Shown: piece after piece, positions 49,420-62,879 of the stretch | Numbering within the stretch: the first letter of the stretch is position 1 | How the letters are laid out: every line of letters begins with the position of its first letter | From: Emydura subglobosa | Taxonomy: Eukaryota > Chordata > Testudines > Chelidae | DNA: 64,000 bases | NCBI GenBank assembly: GCA_007922225.1 | Contig: ML679969.1 | Span: 16,737,999 to 16,801,998, forward strand | Direction of reading: 5' to 3' | The notes under the pieces: generated by a model | Seen by the model: the letters and a program-made list of their open reading frames with translations, nothing else | The model's database searches: none | What the model was told of the DNA's origin: nothing | Made by a program: the position numbers and the translations under genes

Positions 49420-49755
49420 CAAAAAAATTGCCTAAAGATTTTTTTAAAATTCAAAAACATTTTGCTTCAAACTTTTGTAAAATAACTTACTTTTACATTT
49501 TTGAAGTCTTTTCTTTTAAACCATTTTTGGTTTTCAATCTCTTGGTTCAGACTTTCCTCTTTTCCTTTTTTCTCTGTTTTTCAATTTTGCCACTGAAAAA
49601 TGAAATGAGGGGGGGAAAAAAAAAAAAACGCCAATCATGGTTTGGTTTCCATTGGGGGGGCGGGGAATTAGAAATTTTGAAGAAAAATTTTCATCAAATT
49701 TGTTTTTGACAAAAGGCTATCTTTCACACAATTTTTCTTTCAAAAATGTTGATTA
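49420..49755. repeat. Possible interspersed repeat, T-rich/A-rich
   Basis: Contains aaacattttgcttcaaact, a gaaattttgaagaaaaat block and a 'caaaaatgttgattagctc' end. It resembles a reptile MITE with a gattagctc-like terminus. No clear second end was found. Confidence 0.3.
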
Positions 49756-49854
49756 GCTCCAGTAGTGAATAGCAACTGTGAAACAGGCCTTTGTTAATTT
49801 TATTCTGCTCAGATATTGATGGCGTAGCTCCCCAACTTTAATATGCCCTAAAGA

Positions 49855-49912
49855 GAGGGGTTTTTTGGTGGGTTTTTTTTGTTTGTTTGGTTGGTTTTCG
49901 GTTTTTTTTAGT
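49855..49912. repeat. G/T-rich low-complexity stretch
   Basis: ggggttttttggtgggtttt, then ttttgtttgtttggttggtt and ttcggttttttttag. Strong strand asymmetry (almost no C or A). Confidence 0.85.
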
Positions 49913-50277
49913 AGATTATTCAAGCCATGCTAAGATGTTGGATGACATTTTCAATTTGCCTATGTCCCATTTACAAAAGTGACCTAGGCACTTAGTTCCA
50001 TTGACATTGAATGGCCAAGCTGTTTTTTTAATGATTTGATTAAATTCATACTTCTGTAGAAATTGTAGGATGTGAAGGGGTTTATTGGAATTTCTGATCC
50101 ATATTAGAAACAGATGCTTGAATTTGGATAATCAGTATCTGAACCTGGAAGTTCCATGGAAAAGTTGTGCTTAAAATTTATGCTAACAGCTCACAGCTAC
50201 CTGAATATATTTTACATCATTGGACTCTTACTGCACTTATCTCATTAAGAAATAGTGCAATCTAAATCTGTTTAAAG

Positions 50278-50408
50278 CAATGGTTTTCAACCTGTGGTAT
50301 GTGGATCCCTGAGGATCTGCACACGGTGTCCAAGATTTCCAAAGGGGTGTGCACCTCCATTTGAAATATTTTAGGGGTCCAAAAATGAAAAAAGGTCAAA
50401 AACCACTT
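50278..50408 (+). mobile_element. hAT MITE, 131 bp, with 8-bp target duplication
   Basis: Begins caatggttttcaacctgtgg and ends aaaaaaggtcaaaaaccactt. Flanks are gtttaaag (50270-50277) and gtttagag (50409-50416), one mismatch. The interior shares gatttccaaagg and gcacctccattt with the reverse complement of the copy at 43744. Confidence 0.85.
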
Positions 50409-51096
50409 GTTTAGAGGGTAGCTTTTATGGAGGTCAAGTCTAATTATTTCCAAGTTAAATACTTGTTTCTGGCTTACTGCTTCAGAACTTCATTTCATTC
50501 TCAAGAGGATGGGTTATCCTAAAATATTTCAATTTAAAATAAATACTGGTTAATCAACCATTTCTTGTTAAATGGCAGGTGAATCAAATAGCAAAGATAC
50601 CAATTATCATTTTTAATGGTGTGTACGTGGCTTCACAAAAATATCTGTAGTAGACGATTCATTGTGCTGTTAACTGCCTCCTTTCTTAACATTTTATCAT
50701 ATCAATTTAATTAATACTTTAGTTTGGAATCTGGCTATGAGCAGCTAGGCCATGTTACATATCCAAATATATTTAATCATACTGCTACATCTGAAGTGTT
50801 CAGTTTTTTCTCACAATGATAGCACATCTACTGAAATAAGTCAGAAACTTTATCATGCTTATGCTACTTACCTGCGTTTTTACCTCACTGCAAAGACTAA
50901 ATTGCTATAAATAACATTGCCTCTGTAGGATTGTATACCTCATACTGGCACTGTGATGGGGTATTGATTCTTTCTATAATGTTTAAAATTGCTTGCATGC
51001 CTCCCAGCAGTGAATACATATATGACTGATTCAATATGAGATGAGCATTCTAGTAGAAATGAAATGTTGGTTTACGTTCCCATTCCAATAACTATG

Positions 51097-51114
51097 CAAA
51101 AAAAAAAAAAAAAA
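51097..51114. repeat. Poly-A run of 18
   Basis: Uninterrupted A tract in otherwise unique sequence. Confidence 0.9.
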
Positions 51115-52439
51115 GTCCTCTTGTTTTTCAAAAATGCAGCCATAAGCTACCAACCTATTTGTTTCCAGTGCATGAAACTGCAAGCTATTTTATTAAAACC
51201 TAATCTGAGGAAAAATTCAGTTTGACTGTCATATAGTTTTTCTTCATTGATTGCTTTAAGATAGTAGGATCTCCTTTTGTGCCCTTCTCATAAGATGCAT
51301 TTTGGCATTTGTCTGTTTTAATGTACAAATAGTTCGGGATTATATTTTAACAAGAGAAAATCAAATGTGAATTCAAGCAGATGGTCTGTATAGGATTAAT
51401 TTAAACATGGAAAATTGGAAAAACAGTGGTTAGATGTTGATTATCATACAAGAGTTTCTTTGAAACCATTGAATTTTAACCGCAGGTGAGTTAGGGTTCA
51501 CTCTAGCCTCAGATTTAGGCAGTTGGCAAATGGCAGTAATCTAGAATTTGGCTACTTTCTCCAGCTGATTTTTCACTATGGCAAGAGAACTCTGTTTAAT
51601 AATACATTTTTGTGGCACAATTGATGAGTGAATTAAATAATTGCTGTAGAACATTAAATTAACTTTAAATTGAATCATTTTGTATTATTGGCAGTCAGCT
51701 ATCCCTAGCTTGTTTTACTTAAATTTAGGTGTAAATTTTGGTTGGGTTTCTTGGCATAGATTTATTTCAAATTTAAAAATATTTCTGTCAAAGAAATGAA
51801 AACCTCCTGAGACTTCTTACTATGGGAAATTAAAAAATATAAAATATAGTGGAAGAAAAACAGGAATATAATCCCATAAAGTTGCTGTTTTGCTTGTAAA
51901 GCGTGATGTAAGCTTAATGTAAACTTCTTACTGCATAATTTCAGTAAGAGAATTGACTAAGTAATTGCTTGTTGCTTGAGCATGTATACCAAAGATTCTT
52001 TATAGCTTGAAATTCTAGCAGAAGAGAATTTTGTCTTGCAAATCACGTTTAAATGACTTTTATTGTAGTGTTAATTGATACATTATGATTGTAGTACTTC
52101 TTTGTGTGTGTGTGTCATAACTACAATATTTTTGTATTTATGCTGAATAAAGAAAACTTAAAAATAAGGGAATAATTTTTACACTGAAAATGGATTTTAA
52201 ACATATGCTTGTCTCAAAACCCATTTGACAGTTATCTGTTTTTAAATAATGGATTCAACATTAAGTTATCAGTATGATTATAGTTGGACTTTGTATCATA
52301 AGTTAAACATTGGGAACATAAATTGGCCTATCTATGTTTGCTTTAGTTTTCCTGACCTCTAATAAGAACCTTTTGTAAGATTAGGAGCAAAAAACTTCTT
52401 AAACATTTCTTTGAATGAAAAGGTTTGTATAAGCCACTT

Positions 52440-52452
52440 TGGGGGGGGGGGA
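52440..52452. repeat. Poly-G run
   Basis: A tract of 12 G followed by agg. Simple sequence. Confidence 0.9.
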
Positions 52453-52633
52453 GGAATGATGTTGAGGTTAAAGAATAAAAATGGAACTAAATGTAAGCAA
52501 AGTAAAGGTTACTACACATTCAAATATCACACGGTTTACTGTGTTCAGTTTGGAAAGAGGCTGTTTTCAATAACTTTGATTTGATTCCATGAAAGGTTTT
52601 AGTTTTACTTACTGTAGCTCCTTTGTTTTGCAG

Positions 52634-52920
52634 AGATCTTGATGCAGACGTCCTTTTGGATTTCTTTTTAATAATGTGTGACCCTTCACCTTTGATCCCC
52701 TGACCTGCATTACCTTGGTAACCATTTCATTTTTAATTTAATTTCATTTTTTAATTTTTGTGTGCAAGCTGTAACATCTCATCTTCTTAAATTGTAACAT
52801 TCTTTGACTTTCCCAAATATCTAAATGTCTCTTTTATCTATAAAGTTATATAATGTTGGCTTCATTTTTGTATTAAAATTCATTTCAGTTGTAAAAATAA
52901 AGTGTAAACATTCTTATTGT
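52634..52920 (+). other. CAMTA1: Candidate alternative last exon of CAMTA1
   Basis: A good acceptor (actgtagctcctttgttttgcag, AG at 52632-52633) has a yTnAy branch candidate (cttac) about 22 nt upstream. Joined to the recognised exon, which ends at a codon boundary, the sequence reads Arg-Ser-stop (AGA TCT TGA). About 260 bp later comes AATAAA (52896-52901), followed by a GT-rich element (ttgtgtgcatgttgttg, about 52941-52957). This is the standard layout of a terminal exon with short coding tail and 3' UTR. No interspersed repeat is recognisable here. The product would stop within the first part of CG-1 and could not bind DNA by that domain. Not proven: splice-like sites are common in introns. 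Confidence 0.35.
52896..52901 (+). terminator. Polyadenylation signal of the candidate last exon
   Basis: AATAAA with a GT-rich stretch starting about 40 nt downstream, matching the normal arrangement for cleavage and polyadenylation. Confidence 0.35.
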
Positions 52921-55649
52921 TTTCATTTCCTTCAAGTTCAATTGTGTGCATGTTGTTGTACAGTGCATTACTTTTTCTACCCATGCTCTTAGAAGATTTA
53001 TAACTAACTTATTATTTTGATGTTTTTGTAATTTTTAAGTGTTAACTTGCATTTCCTTAGTAGTTGTCAGTATCAGTAGGAATTTCTCTGCATTTTGTCT
53101 GCTGTTTTCTTTCTGCCCTACTCACATTTTTAATAGATTCAAATGCGATTGTGAAAACATTTAAAATACATTTTTAAGAAACATAAAATAAAAAAGCTTG
53201 TACCATTTTTAACATTTCATTTATTGTTCTGGAGATTTTTTCCTTTGACTTCTGTGGTAATTATAAAAATAAGTAGCTAGTTAGTAAATTGGGATGTGAC
53301 TAAAGTTTTGGTTTCTTATCCTAGATATAAAGCCAGCTATTTAAACAGTTATCTGTTTAACCTAGTGATGCATTGGTGCAATTGTGATGTTGTGATCTGA
53401 CAGAGTTCAGAATTATCAGTGCTAATGGAGTCAGTATTATATGAACGTATTATAGCCGCAGTGCTTTTTTTGTTCTTTTCATTTTTCTCTTTTTAAAAGA
53501 TGCTGACACTTAACTCAATTTGCATTAACTCTGGATACTAGCTATGGCTTTTAGTAGGAATCTGTTTCTGTCTTATAAATGATCATATGAAATCTCTACT
53601 GAGCATGGCCCACTGAAGCACAGATTATTTTTTAAGTATCTCGTTATTTTATTCTCCAACATTTAGTGCTCAAGTTTTAATTGCACACAGCTGAAGTTGC
53701 TAACGGAACATGAAATGTATTTAGGTCCTCTCTTAGGCTTGTTGATACCTGTAAAAGTTTATATTTTTCATTGGAACCATAAATTAAAATTAGGGTGGAC
53801 ATGAGCTGTTGATTGTAGATTTGAACTCTTGCAAACTAGACCCTCCAAGCTCACCGTTTTTGTCTAGTTGGCCTGTGAAGAAAAGCAAGTTTTAAACTAT
53901 TGCTGAAATCTATTGGTGAAAAATGCAAACTGTCGTGAGAGCCACTAAAGATGCTGAACCAGCATTTTCAACTCTGAAAAGTGAACTTGTAAAGGTGTCA
54001 CTGTCTTACAGATATGCTCCATGTCTTTATTCCATTATACCAATTTACTTCAGAGAAGAAAGTTTTACTGCTCTTTATTCCTGGAGGCACAGCAGAGCCA
54101 ATACAGCCAAGAATGAGTGAGCTGGATTCAATTTTTTGTGCATCATCAACAGAATTGTTTACTTAAAATCCAATTAGTTATATGTGTGTTCAAACACATT
54201 ACCTTAAATATGTTTCACATCTAACTCTAGAAATCTTTACAAAAACTCATCTTCATTCTCAGAGCCCAGGTTGGGTGAGCAGAGATGGTAGTTAGAAAAT
54301 AAAAATATTTTAACCTGTAAAATAGGTACGATCATTGAGACACACACATATAATCCCCTTGTTGATTTTAGTCATTTTTCAGAATATAACTGCACTTTGA
54401 AGTAATAAAAAAGTCTACTGCATTATATTTCCTCAGTTTTAACATTTATTCCTGTGCCTTTTTATGACCTGAATTTTATGAGTTGAAATGGGAATGTTAG
54501 TTAAGCTCCAAAAGAGAACTCGGTGTCTTCTGCATCCCTCTCAGTACACAGAGGACCCATCCTATTTCCCCCTTTTTTCTCCCCATTGTAGCCATAATCA
54601 TTCCAGATGATGCTTGGAATCAGTCAATGCTGATCTTTAATTGGATAAGAGGTTATTACTACCCAGCCCCCAGAGTGGACATACTGCTTTTATGACATTG
54701 CCTTAGCCATCTTGAGAAGCACAATATTAATCCACAAGACCTTCTTAAACTGCTCTCCACTTTCAGACTTCAGAAACACCAACAAGAAGAGTAGAAAGGA
54801 AAAAGAGCATTTCACGAATGCTTTTTAAAAAAACACATATATATTTTTTTAACTTAACACTCTTTCTAAAGTAAAACATTTAACGAGATTTCTCTCTTCA
54901 GGGCATCCATTTTCTTATGTCTGATAGCAGCAGCAGTTAAGTATTTTAGTGTCTCAAATCTCAGATTAAGAGAACCTTTAAATGTTAATTTCCCTTATGT
55001 TAGACTCCTTCCAAAGAAGACAGTGTGAAAGTTTGGTGTGTATGCAGAGGATTGGCTCTAAACTGCACCCTCTCCAATTGACATAGAGAGGAACAAATAA
55101 TGGAAGCAGCAGAAGAATATTAGATGCGTCTGATTTGCTACTTGGAAATTTACAAAATAAATGTTAAAGGAAGGAAGCTTAAGGGGAAATGGCTGAGAAG
55201 ACTGGATTTCATGTTTCAGTGATAACATTGCAGGGTTAGCTCTTAGCTACTTTTTTCAAGGGAGAACAAGTGCTCTGCTTCTTCCCCATAAAAGTACAGC
55301 TGAGTGTGATTGACTTTGGGAGAGGATGCAAACTAACTGGTAATTTGAGTACCCAGCTTGCAGAACTGGAGGACCTGTACAGAAAAAAAGCCAGTATTAT
55401 GCTTTCCTCTTTAAGTGAGTTAGGAATCCTTGTGTCTTTCCTCCATTACCTTTTCTGCCAAGAGTCTTCAGGCAAGAAAACTCAGATGATACAGATTTCT
55501 CACTTGGACTTGTCTGCTCTGGTTTTCATTGAGATCTCTTATATCTGGCATTAGATAGTTCATATTTAAGCTTTTCTGGATTTCCTGTTACAAGAGTGAG
55601 GTCATGTTCCTCATCTAGACCTAAAGTGTCTGAGACTATATCTTCAGTG

Positions 55650-55925
55650 GATCTAGGGGTGCAAATTCCAGCTCAGGTAGACTTACCCACACTAGTTTTG
55701 ATTGTGCTAATGCACTAAAAGTAGCACTATAGCAGCAGAGGGATGGGAAGGACAGGCTAGCTACCTTGACTTACATATCTAGGAGTTCAGATGGAACTGT
55801 ACTCAGCAGTTAGCACATCCTGCCGCCTATGCAATCACAGCTACACTGTTCTTTCTACTGCGTTAGTTGGATCAAGGCTAGCATGGGTACGTCTGCCCGA
55901 GTTGGAAATAACATCTCCAGCTTCA
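55650..55925. mobile_element. Foldback MITE, ~275 bp
   Basis: Left arm (about 55664-55738) starts ttccagctcaggtagact, then tacccacactagttttgat. Right arm (about 55835-55908) in reverse complement starts ttccaactcgggcagacgt, then acccatgctagccttgat. The arms are roughly 70% alike by eye over about 70 bp, giving a long imperfect hairpin. Family name unknown. Confidence 0.65.
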
Positions 55926-56160
55926 GCACCAATGAGTGGTGCGCATGTTGCTGAACTCTGGGTTGTTCAGGTATAGTGCAGCAAATGTTGCTAGAAGATT
56001 GTAAATCTACAGGGTAAATTTGCAGTTCAAAAAGGAATTTTCAATATGGGTCTTTCAAAGGGATTTAATTCATCAGGTTCTATAATTCCTCTAATAAACA
56101 GTCCATTTATTATTTGGCTGATTTGTTGTTGAGCTCCGAAAGGCTCTTCTGCTACTTATA

Positions 56161-56217
56161 TCTGCTTTATCATCCTATTGTAAAGAAATCTGCTTTTTCT
56201 CATCCTATTGTAAAGAA
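56161..56217. repeat. Tandem duplication of a ~28-bp unit
   Basis: Unit 1 (56161-56188) and unit 2 (56189-56217) share tctgcttt and tcatcctattgtaaagaa, with a small indel. Local slippage-type duplication. Confidence 0.9.
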
Positions 56218-59200
56218 TTTGTTGAAGGGACTATAAAATGTATTGTCCTCTACTTGCAAATCTTGTTGTTCATAGGACTTGGATCTAGTGCTCGCTGGGT
56301 TGATGGTATATTTGCACCTTTTGATGGGAGGATGTTCATCTGGCCATAAAGACACTGTTTCTTATGGCAACAATATTCGCCAGCTGCATGGGTAGCAACC
56401 AGCCTTGGTGACCCTGTCACTTGTTTATTCCTGTCCCCACTCCCCACATTTCTGTGACCTTTTCACAGTTCTGTCTGAGAATAAGGTACTGCTGTGTTCA
56501 CTCACTAGATTACATAAAATTGGCATTTACTTTCAACCTATATCAGTCCTTTAACTTCTCATCATTCTTCCCTTTAACTTTATTCATTAGTGGAAGGGCT
56601 GGGCTGCACAGATATTAAACTATTCTGTGCTCTATGGAAAGAATTAAACCACATTTTTAAATTGCTTAGTTTATTTAGAGGGGGGATAAAGCCGAGTGGC
56701 GCATAGTCTCAGCAGAAATTGTATAAATGGACCACATTTTGCATACAAACTTATGTTGTGTGTGTGTCTGTGACAGAAGGACCCATTCTACAAGCAGCCT
56801 CTACTGCATGACATAGATATACTTCAGTCACTGAAATAAGCATGACTTCTACTTGGAATTCATACATTGGACACATCATTACTCATGATTTGGCTTTCAT
56901 GTCTGATGCCCAATTTGAGAACAGTTCCGCAACTCTCGTAATTTCTTGTTCTCCACACACCCCATCTCTTCTGGGGTTGTAATTGCTAATTAATTTCCCA
57001 AATGTTCTTCATTCTGTCAATATTTGAAGGAGAAAGAAAGGTTACTAATGTAGTAATTGTAGCTCTGAGTAGTTTGACAGCATAGATCCACCCCACTCCC
57101 CATGCACTTTCCCCACTTTGGAATCTATTGAGTGGGTTCTCATACATTGGAAATTAACTCAAGTGAGACTGGGCCAATGCTGCTTGTATAACGTGGAATC
57201 TCTTCAAACATATGGTGTAATGAGAGAAACACGTACATGCTCACACAGCCATGGTTTTCCTGAGGCTTCTGACCTTGATGCAGAGAGGATATGCTTGCAA
57301 AAGTGCAGATCTGTTTTTCTTCTGCTTGGAAAAACTACAATTACTGGATAGGTAATCTCTTCTTCTTCTTCTCCCTCCTCCCCCCTTCCTGTTGAGTATT
57401 TAAGATGCCCTCCGTTTCAGTATTTATTCAGAACACATTTCCTGTGTATCTGGGAATCTTTTTACTAACCTCCAAGAAAGGCGGAATACTAGAAGAAGAA
57501 TTGATATTCTTTAAGGTAAACATGGAGATTTCTCATGCAGAAAATGCTGCTGCTGCTACCGCCACAATACTGCTATAGTTTCTGACAGTGATGCTAATGA
57601 GTGGTGTGTAATAGCAGTTCAAGATGAGAGGCTACCACACCGTGAAAAGCAATCCTTTGAACATGAATTCTGTGACATGATAGCAGCAGTAAATGTGTTC
57701 TGTTCTCTATTGCCTCATTGGAGTTCCCACATGCTGTTTCTTGCCCCTCTGGATTCTCCTGAATAAATTTCACATTCTAGAGTTAAATCTTTTTGTACTT
57801 CCCTGCCGCTTAACCCCACACACTCACTTTCCATAAATCCACCCCTTACAGGTATGGCTTTTGTAGATTTCAGTAATGTCCCTACACATATCCAATTCAA
57901 CAGACAAAGCTAGTGGTGCCTTATCTTCCTTTTCTCTTTCCTGACTATATGTTGAACATTTCCTCGATGGGGGAGGAGCACTTGCCTGTTCATAAGAGAT
58001 TGTTTGATCTGTCTGCTAAAATAGGCTGGGTTTGAGTTAGAGCCAGGATTTTAATTGTCCATAAGAGTTCACTCTCTAGGATCTCACTTTAGTATTATTA
58101 TTCTGTCTTAAGTTTAATGTTTCTTTTTGGGCTGTTGTATTTATATGAAAAGTCCAATAAGCATAGTTTAAGAAAGCAAGCTTACTCATAGGACAGGTTT
58201 CTTTATTTTGTTTCAATTCTAATTAAAATATGTGAGGATGTATATCAATGACAAACTGAAAATTAGACAAGGAATTAAAATGACACTAATAGTTCTGATG
58301 TAATAAATTTTTTAACTATATGAAGGAAGGTTTTGATAGTATCTTTATGACAAATAAAATGAAAAAGCTCACCAACACCAGAGAGAGAATTTTAATTCTG
58401 TGTTCACACTTGAATTGAACTTGTCATATGTATAATCTGAGATCCTCATATGTGACCATTTATTTTTGATTGATTTTCAACAGATATAATCAATCTTGTG
58501 CATCTTCAAGAAAGCAAAATATTTTATAAATAAATACAACTTTTTGTTGAGCTGTCCTTCCATTGGGGACAAAATGGGGGGAATGAATGGTTCAAATAAC
58601 GTTTCATTTCAGGAGACCTGGTTGTAAACCTTGTTTAAATCACAAATGAACAGCCACAAAGTAGTCTCATTGTAGTTCCTATTAGACATCTTTAGATCTA
58701 GATAGGCAGAGGTTACAGTCATGATTTAGAAGTACCTAAAGAGGCAATGTTTTCTATTAATAAAAGAGAAACTGGAAGAATGAGAGTACCAGGTCAATAG
58801 GACGGTGCACTGGCATAGATCTGTGAGTGCAGAATGTCAGTTGCATGCCCACAATAAGCCTGACTTTATTAGTGTTTTCCCTCAGTTTTTGAAATGTGCC
58901 AATCATAGCTACCAAAGCCATAGATAATTTCCTATGTAGAATAGTGTAGGTTGACACAATGTCAATTGGTGAAAATGTTCAAAGAATTCCCTCCTCTTAC
59001 CATAACAAAATCCCAAAGCTCCTTAGGCAACACCTTCAGTCATTCTGAAAGACAAGCATTAGCTGAAGTGTGGATTAGGATCTCTCAAATCCAAGTGTAG
59101 TTGAATTTTATTTTTACACTGTTTGGCCTGTAAAGAGACTAAAGTCAAGAAGTGTTAGGTACTGTATTTATTATGGCTAAGTTCTTGAGTTGTCTTGTAG

Positions 59201-60129
59201 TAAAAATATAAAGTATACACACCTATGGAAATACCTAACTTTTATCTGCATGAACAGCAAAATGAAAATTCAGCACTTTTAGTCTAATTTCATTCCTGTA
59301 ACACATGCAAAATCATTTTCTTATTGTATTTTCAACATTTTTTTTCTTTGAATTTCTGCCAGGTGTTTTGGTGTACCATCTGTGCAAAATCCTCAAGTAT
59401 TTGAAAGTTAGTGGGCATTTTGCATTTAAGAGAATTGTTCTGTTCAAATTTTAGTTCAGTGCCTTTCCTTTGGATTTATTACCAATTTCTTCTTTACATT
59501 TGGTTTATTGTTTAGTCTTGTATCAGTATTAACAGTTTAATTGTGAACATAGTGGGAGATCCAGATGTGTAATACCTGAAGCTATTTTTTTAAAAAACTG
59601 ACTTGTCTACCTTTTTCAATAGTCACATATGTATTTGAGTCCGGACATAAACTCTTTGCTGGTGGAGTTGCAAAGAAACACTTCAAATAGTGTGATGACA
59701 GGAAACTTCAGTATTAGACATGAGTTTCTACCACTTGAACTGAAGTCGAAGCTTCATTAGCTAGCTGTAATCGTAGACTGTTATCCTCTAACAAACCGGG
59801 CACTAGAAGGGACTTTGATAGACTCTTCCATTGTATTAAAGGATGTGTTCTGTTAAATGGTAGCAGTAGTAAATCTGGTACACCTCTGCTGTGTCAATCT
59901 CAAGATGACATTTATACTTTAGGTACTTCAGTCTGACAAATCTTTTGACCCCATTCTCATCTCCTTTCTTACCTTTCTTCTCAGCTTCTTCCTCTCCTCA
60001 TGCTCCTTTTCCTCGCAGTACAAGTATGCTGAAGTCTCAGCCATCTTAAAAATATAAACTCCAACCATTACCACCACCCCGACCCACCTTTTCTCTACCA
60101 ACTGCTTTGACTTGTCTCTCTGATATCTT

Positions 60130-61062
60130 TGTGAATGTCTAACTGTCACCTTAAAAGCCACATAGCCAAAAAAAAAAAGCTTTTAATCTTTGCCCCCTTC
60201 CCCACAAACCCTGCTCCCGCTGCTTTCCCAGTCACAGTGGGCAAACACCACCATTCTCCCAGCCCTATAAAGTGGGCTTTATCTTTGACATGGCTCTTTC
60301 TCTAGATCTTTTCATTGAGGCCATGTAAATCCTGCTTTTGTTTCATGCATAACATCTCTAGGATCCAGCCTTTTTTCTTTGTTCCTATAGTTACATTTCT
60401 CATGCAGGTCCTTATCTCGTGTCTCAGTACTGCAACTTCCTTTTTCTTTCCAGTCTTGACAAATACAATCATCCTCACTTAAATCCGTTCAAAATGCTGC
60501 TGAAAAGATAATTTTCCTGGCTTATCACTTTCTGTCATCGCTTTTGCATTCCTCTACTGGCGCTCCCCCTTCTGACCACATCAAACACAAACTATTCATT
60601 TTTGCTTTTCAAGGCCCTTCACAGCTCATCATTGACCTATGTCCTGTTCTTGTATGCTATTGGGACATTAACTGATGCCTCCACCCTGTCAATGATGCCA
60701 GCTTTTATCACCCACATGTTAAATTCCCAAACAATACCTTCACAATTTCTCCCATGCCATCCCTCATACATGGGGGGGGGGAGTTCCTTGTAAACCTCCA
60801 AAAAGCCACCTTTTGTCCCCTTCAAATCCCTCATTAAAAAACTCTCCTCTGTGGTGATGCCTACAAAAAACTGGACAATAATTTTGCAGCATGTGCGCTT
60901 TGGCCACTGCTTTTCATGGTGATGTCTCTGTGTCCACCTGTTGTCATCTTAAAGTATAATTTCTTCAGGGCAGAAACAGTATTTTCATTGTGTTTGTACA
61001 GTATCTAGCACAGTGGGACTCTGATTTATGATTGGGGCAAATAAAAAATTTGCATTAGATGT
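60130..61062 (+). mobile_element. L2 LINE, ORF C-terminal part to 3' end
   Basis: Motifs in L2 order: tcagtactgcaacttcc (DYCN region), ttcaaaatgctgctgaaaag (QNAAEK-like), cccccttctgaccacatca, cattcatttttgctttt leading to caaggcccttcacagctcat (FKALHSS), then aatccctcattaaaaaactc and gatgcctacaaaaaactgga. The 3' UTR ends tacagtatctagcacagtgg, then ggggcaaataaaaaa. Many frameshifts; ancient and inactive. A G run lies at 60772-60781. Confidence 0.8.
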
Positions 61063-61783
61063 CAAACGTGAACAAGTGTTTTATATGATATTGCATTCAT
61101 TCAAAATATTTGGGGACTTGCTCAAATAAAGAGAGGCTACTGCTAAAATTATGGTCTCACTGTATGAATAAATTAATGATAAACTTGCTGGAGGCAGGAG
61201 GTTTAGGTTAGCTATATTGAATCCTTGATCAAGTTAGCAGGTGATGACATAAGTAACTTGAAGTTATTTCCCACAAATTGATACAACCTCTGCCTAATAA
61301 GATCAACAAAAGTGGTGGTCCATTTATTTTCATTTACAGTCCATCTGTTTCTCTCCAATGCAGACTTCATCGCAGTGGTCTCTGCCATTGTAACCTCACT
61401 CTGGGTTTGTCTGTTATTTCCCAAATGACTTTTTTTTACTGATGTACGATGCCCAACTGTGATGGGTATCAGTTTACAGTTCTAAACAGATAAAAGCAGT
61501 TATTGCAAAAATAAGGGTCAGTTCAAGGAACTGTGAGGGCTCCTTCTGGACTTGAAACCTATTCTCATAATTTAATATGTTTTTAAGTGTCCAAAAATGT
61601 AACAGTTGCCTCTTTCTATATTGCTTTCCCAATGCACACTATTGTTAGTGGGAGTTACCTGCATAAATAATCACATATTGATAAGAATAAGATAAGAACC
61701 TGTTAACTATGGAAAGAATAAATAGTATCAAACTCATTCCATTCTTTTATATGCATCAAGTATTAAGGTTCATTAACTGATGA

Positions 61784-61832
61784 GTGTAAAGCACTTTGAA
61801 GATGACAAATGCTATATAAATGCTAAGGACTA
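61784..61832 (+). repeat. Short MIR/L2-type tail
   Basis: gtaaagcactttgaagatga followed by tgctatataaatgctaagga is the motif pair that ends several amniote SINE/LINE families. Too short to classify. Confidence 0.45.
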
Positions 61833-62879
61833 TATTATATATTGCACAAATCAATTGATCTGTGTTCATTTCTGAAACTCTCGTATGTTGAGGCACGGAT
61901 AAATTAATGCCTAATCTAAAGTATAATCAATAATTTAGACCCAAAGTTTACTCAACTTCATTTAAAAAATTATCTGAAATCAGTAGAAAATTGTAATATC
62001 TATTGGATTTCTGTGTTTTTAATATACATTTTCCTTTTTGCCGTAAGAATACTAGGGTATGAATAACAGTTTATTAATATAATTTTAAAATTTTAATATT
62101 TAATTAAAAATTCTTTTAAATCTTTGCATTCTTGCAGCTTTGTTAAACATTAGAATGATCTGAATCTTAAAGTAAAATTGAAAATAAAAAAACTGCATAA
62201 AATGAAATGGTTGTACCCCAAGAAATTACAAAAAGTGTGAATTTAAGATGGAATGTTGGAAACATGGATATTAATTTAAATCAAAGCAAAAATCATTTAA
62301 ATAACTGATTTTAATCTTATTTTGTATTTGTAATTAGTTATTATCTTAAAGAAAAGTTTAATCTCATTGGTTGTTCTCAGGCTCTCTTTCCATTACAGTT
62401 GGTAACCATTAAAACACATTAATTTGCAACCGGATTTAGCCTTTATGCTAAATTTAGTGTATTCTGAAAATGAGGAAGATGTATGATTTCTGTACACATT
62501 TATTTAAGCAATTATATACTTAACATATATTCAGGCTATTTGTATATTTTTGTTACGTTAGAAAGTGGCGAATGATGCATTTCTTATTTATCAAATTATT
62601 AACTGTTCATCTGTGATTTGTGTTGAGCTTTATTTGGAGAGAAATTAGAATTGAATTAAAGTGTAAAAACAGCATTTTTATTTTTTATTATTTAAGGAAA
62701 ACTACCTTTAAATGTCCTAGATACATGCATAAGAAAAGAAACATTTATCAAAACATGTTTTATATTAACATTTATTAAATACAGGAAGTATTATCTGTAG
62801 TTAGAAAACTGAAGGGATGGTTCCTGGTCACCATGGCCTTGAAGATTTTAGAACTAGCAGCTGGTCATCCCTCTCACAC

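Noticed and set aside
53923..54120. 65-codon ORF in the repeat-poor tract
   Set aside because: No splice sites fit the CAMTA1 phase and no known motif; ordinary length for chance.
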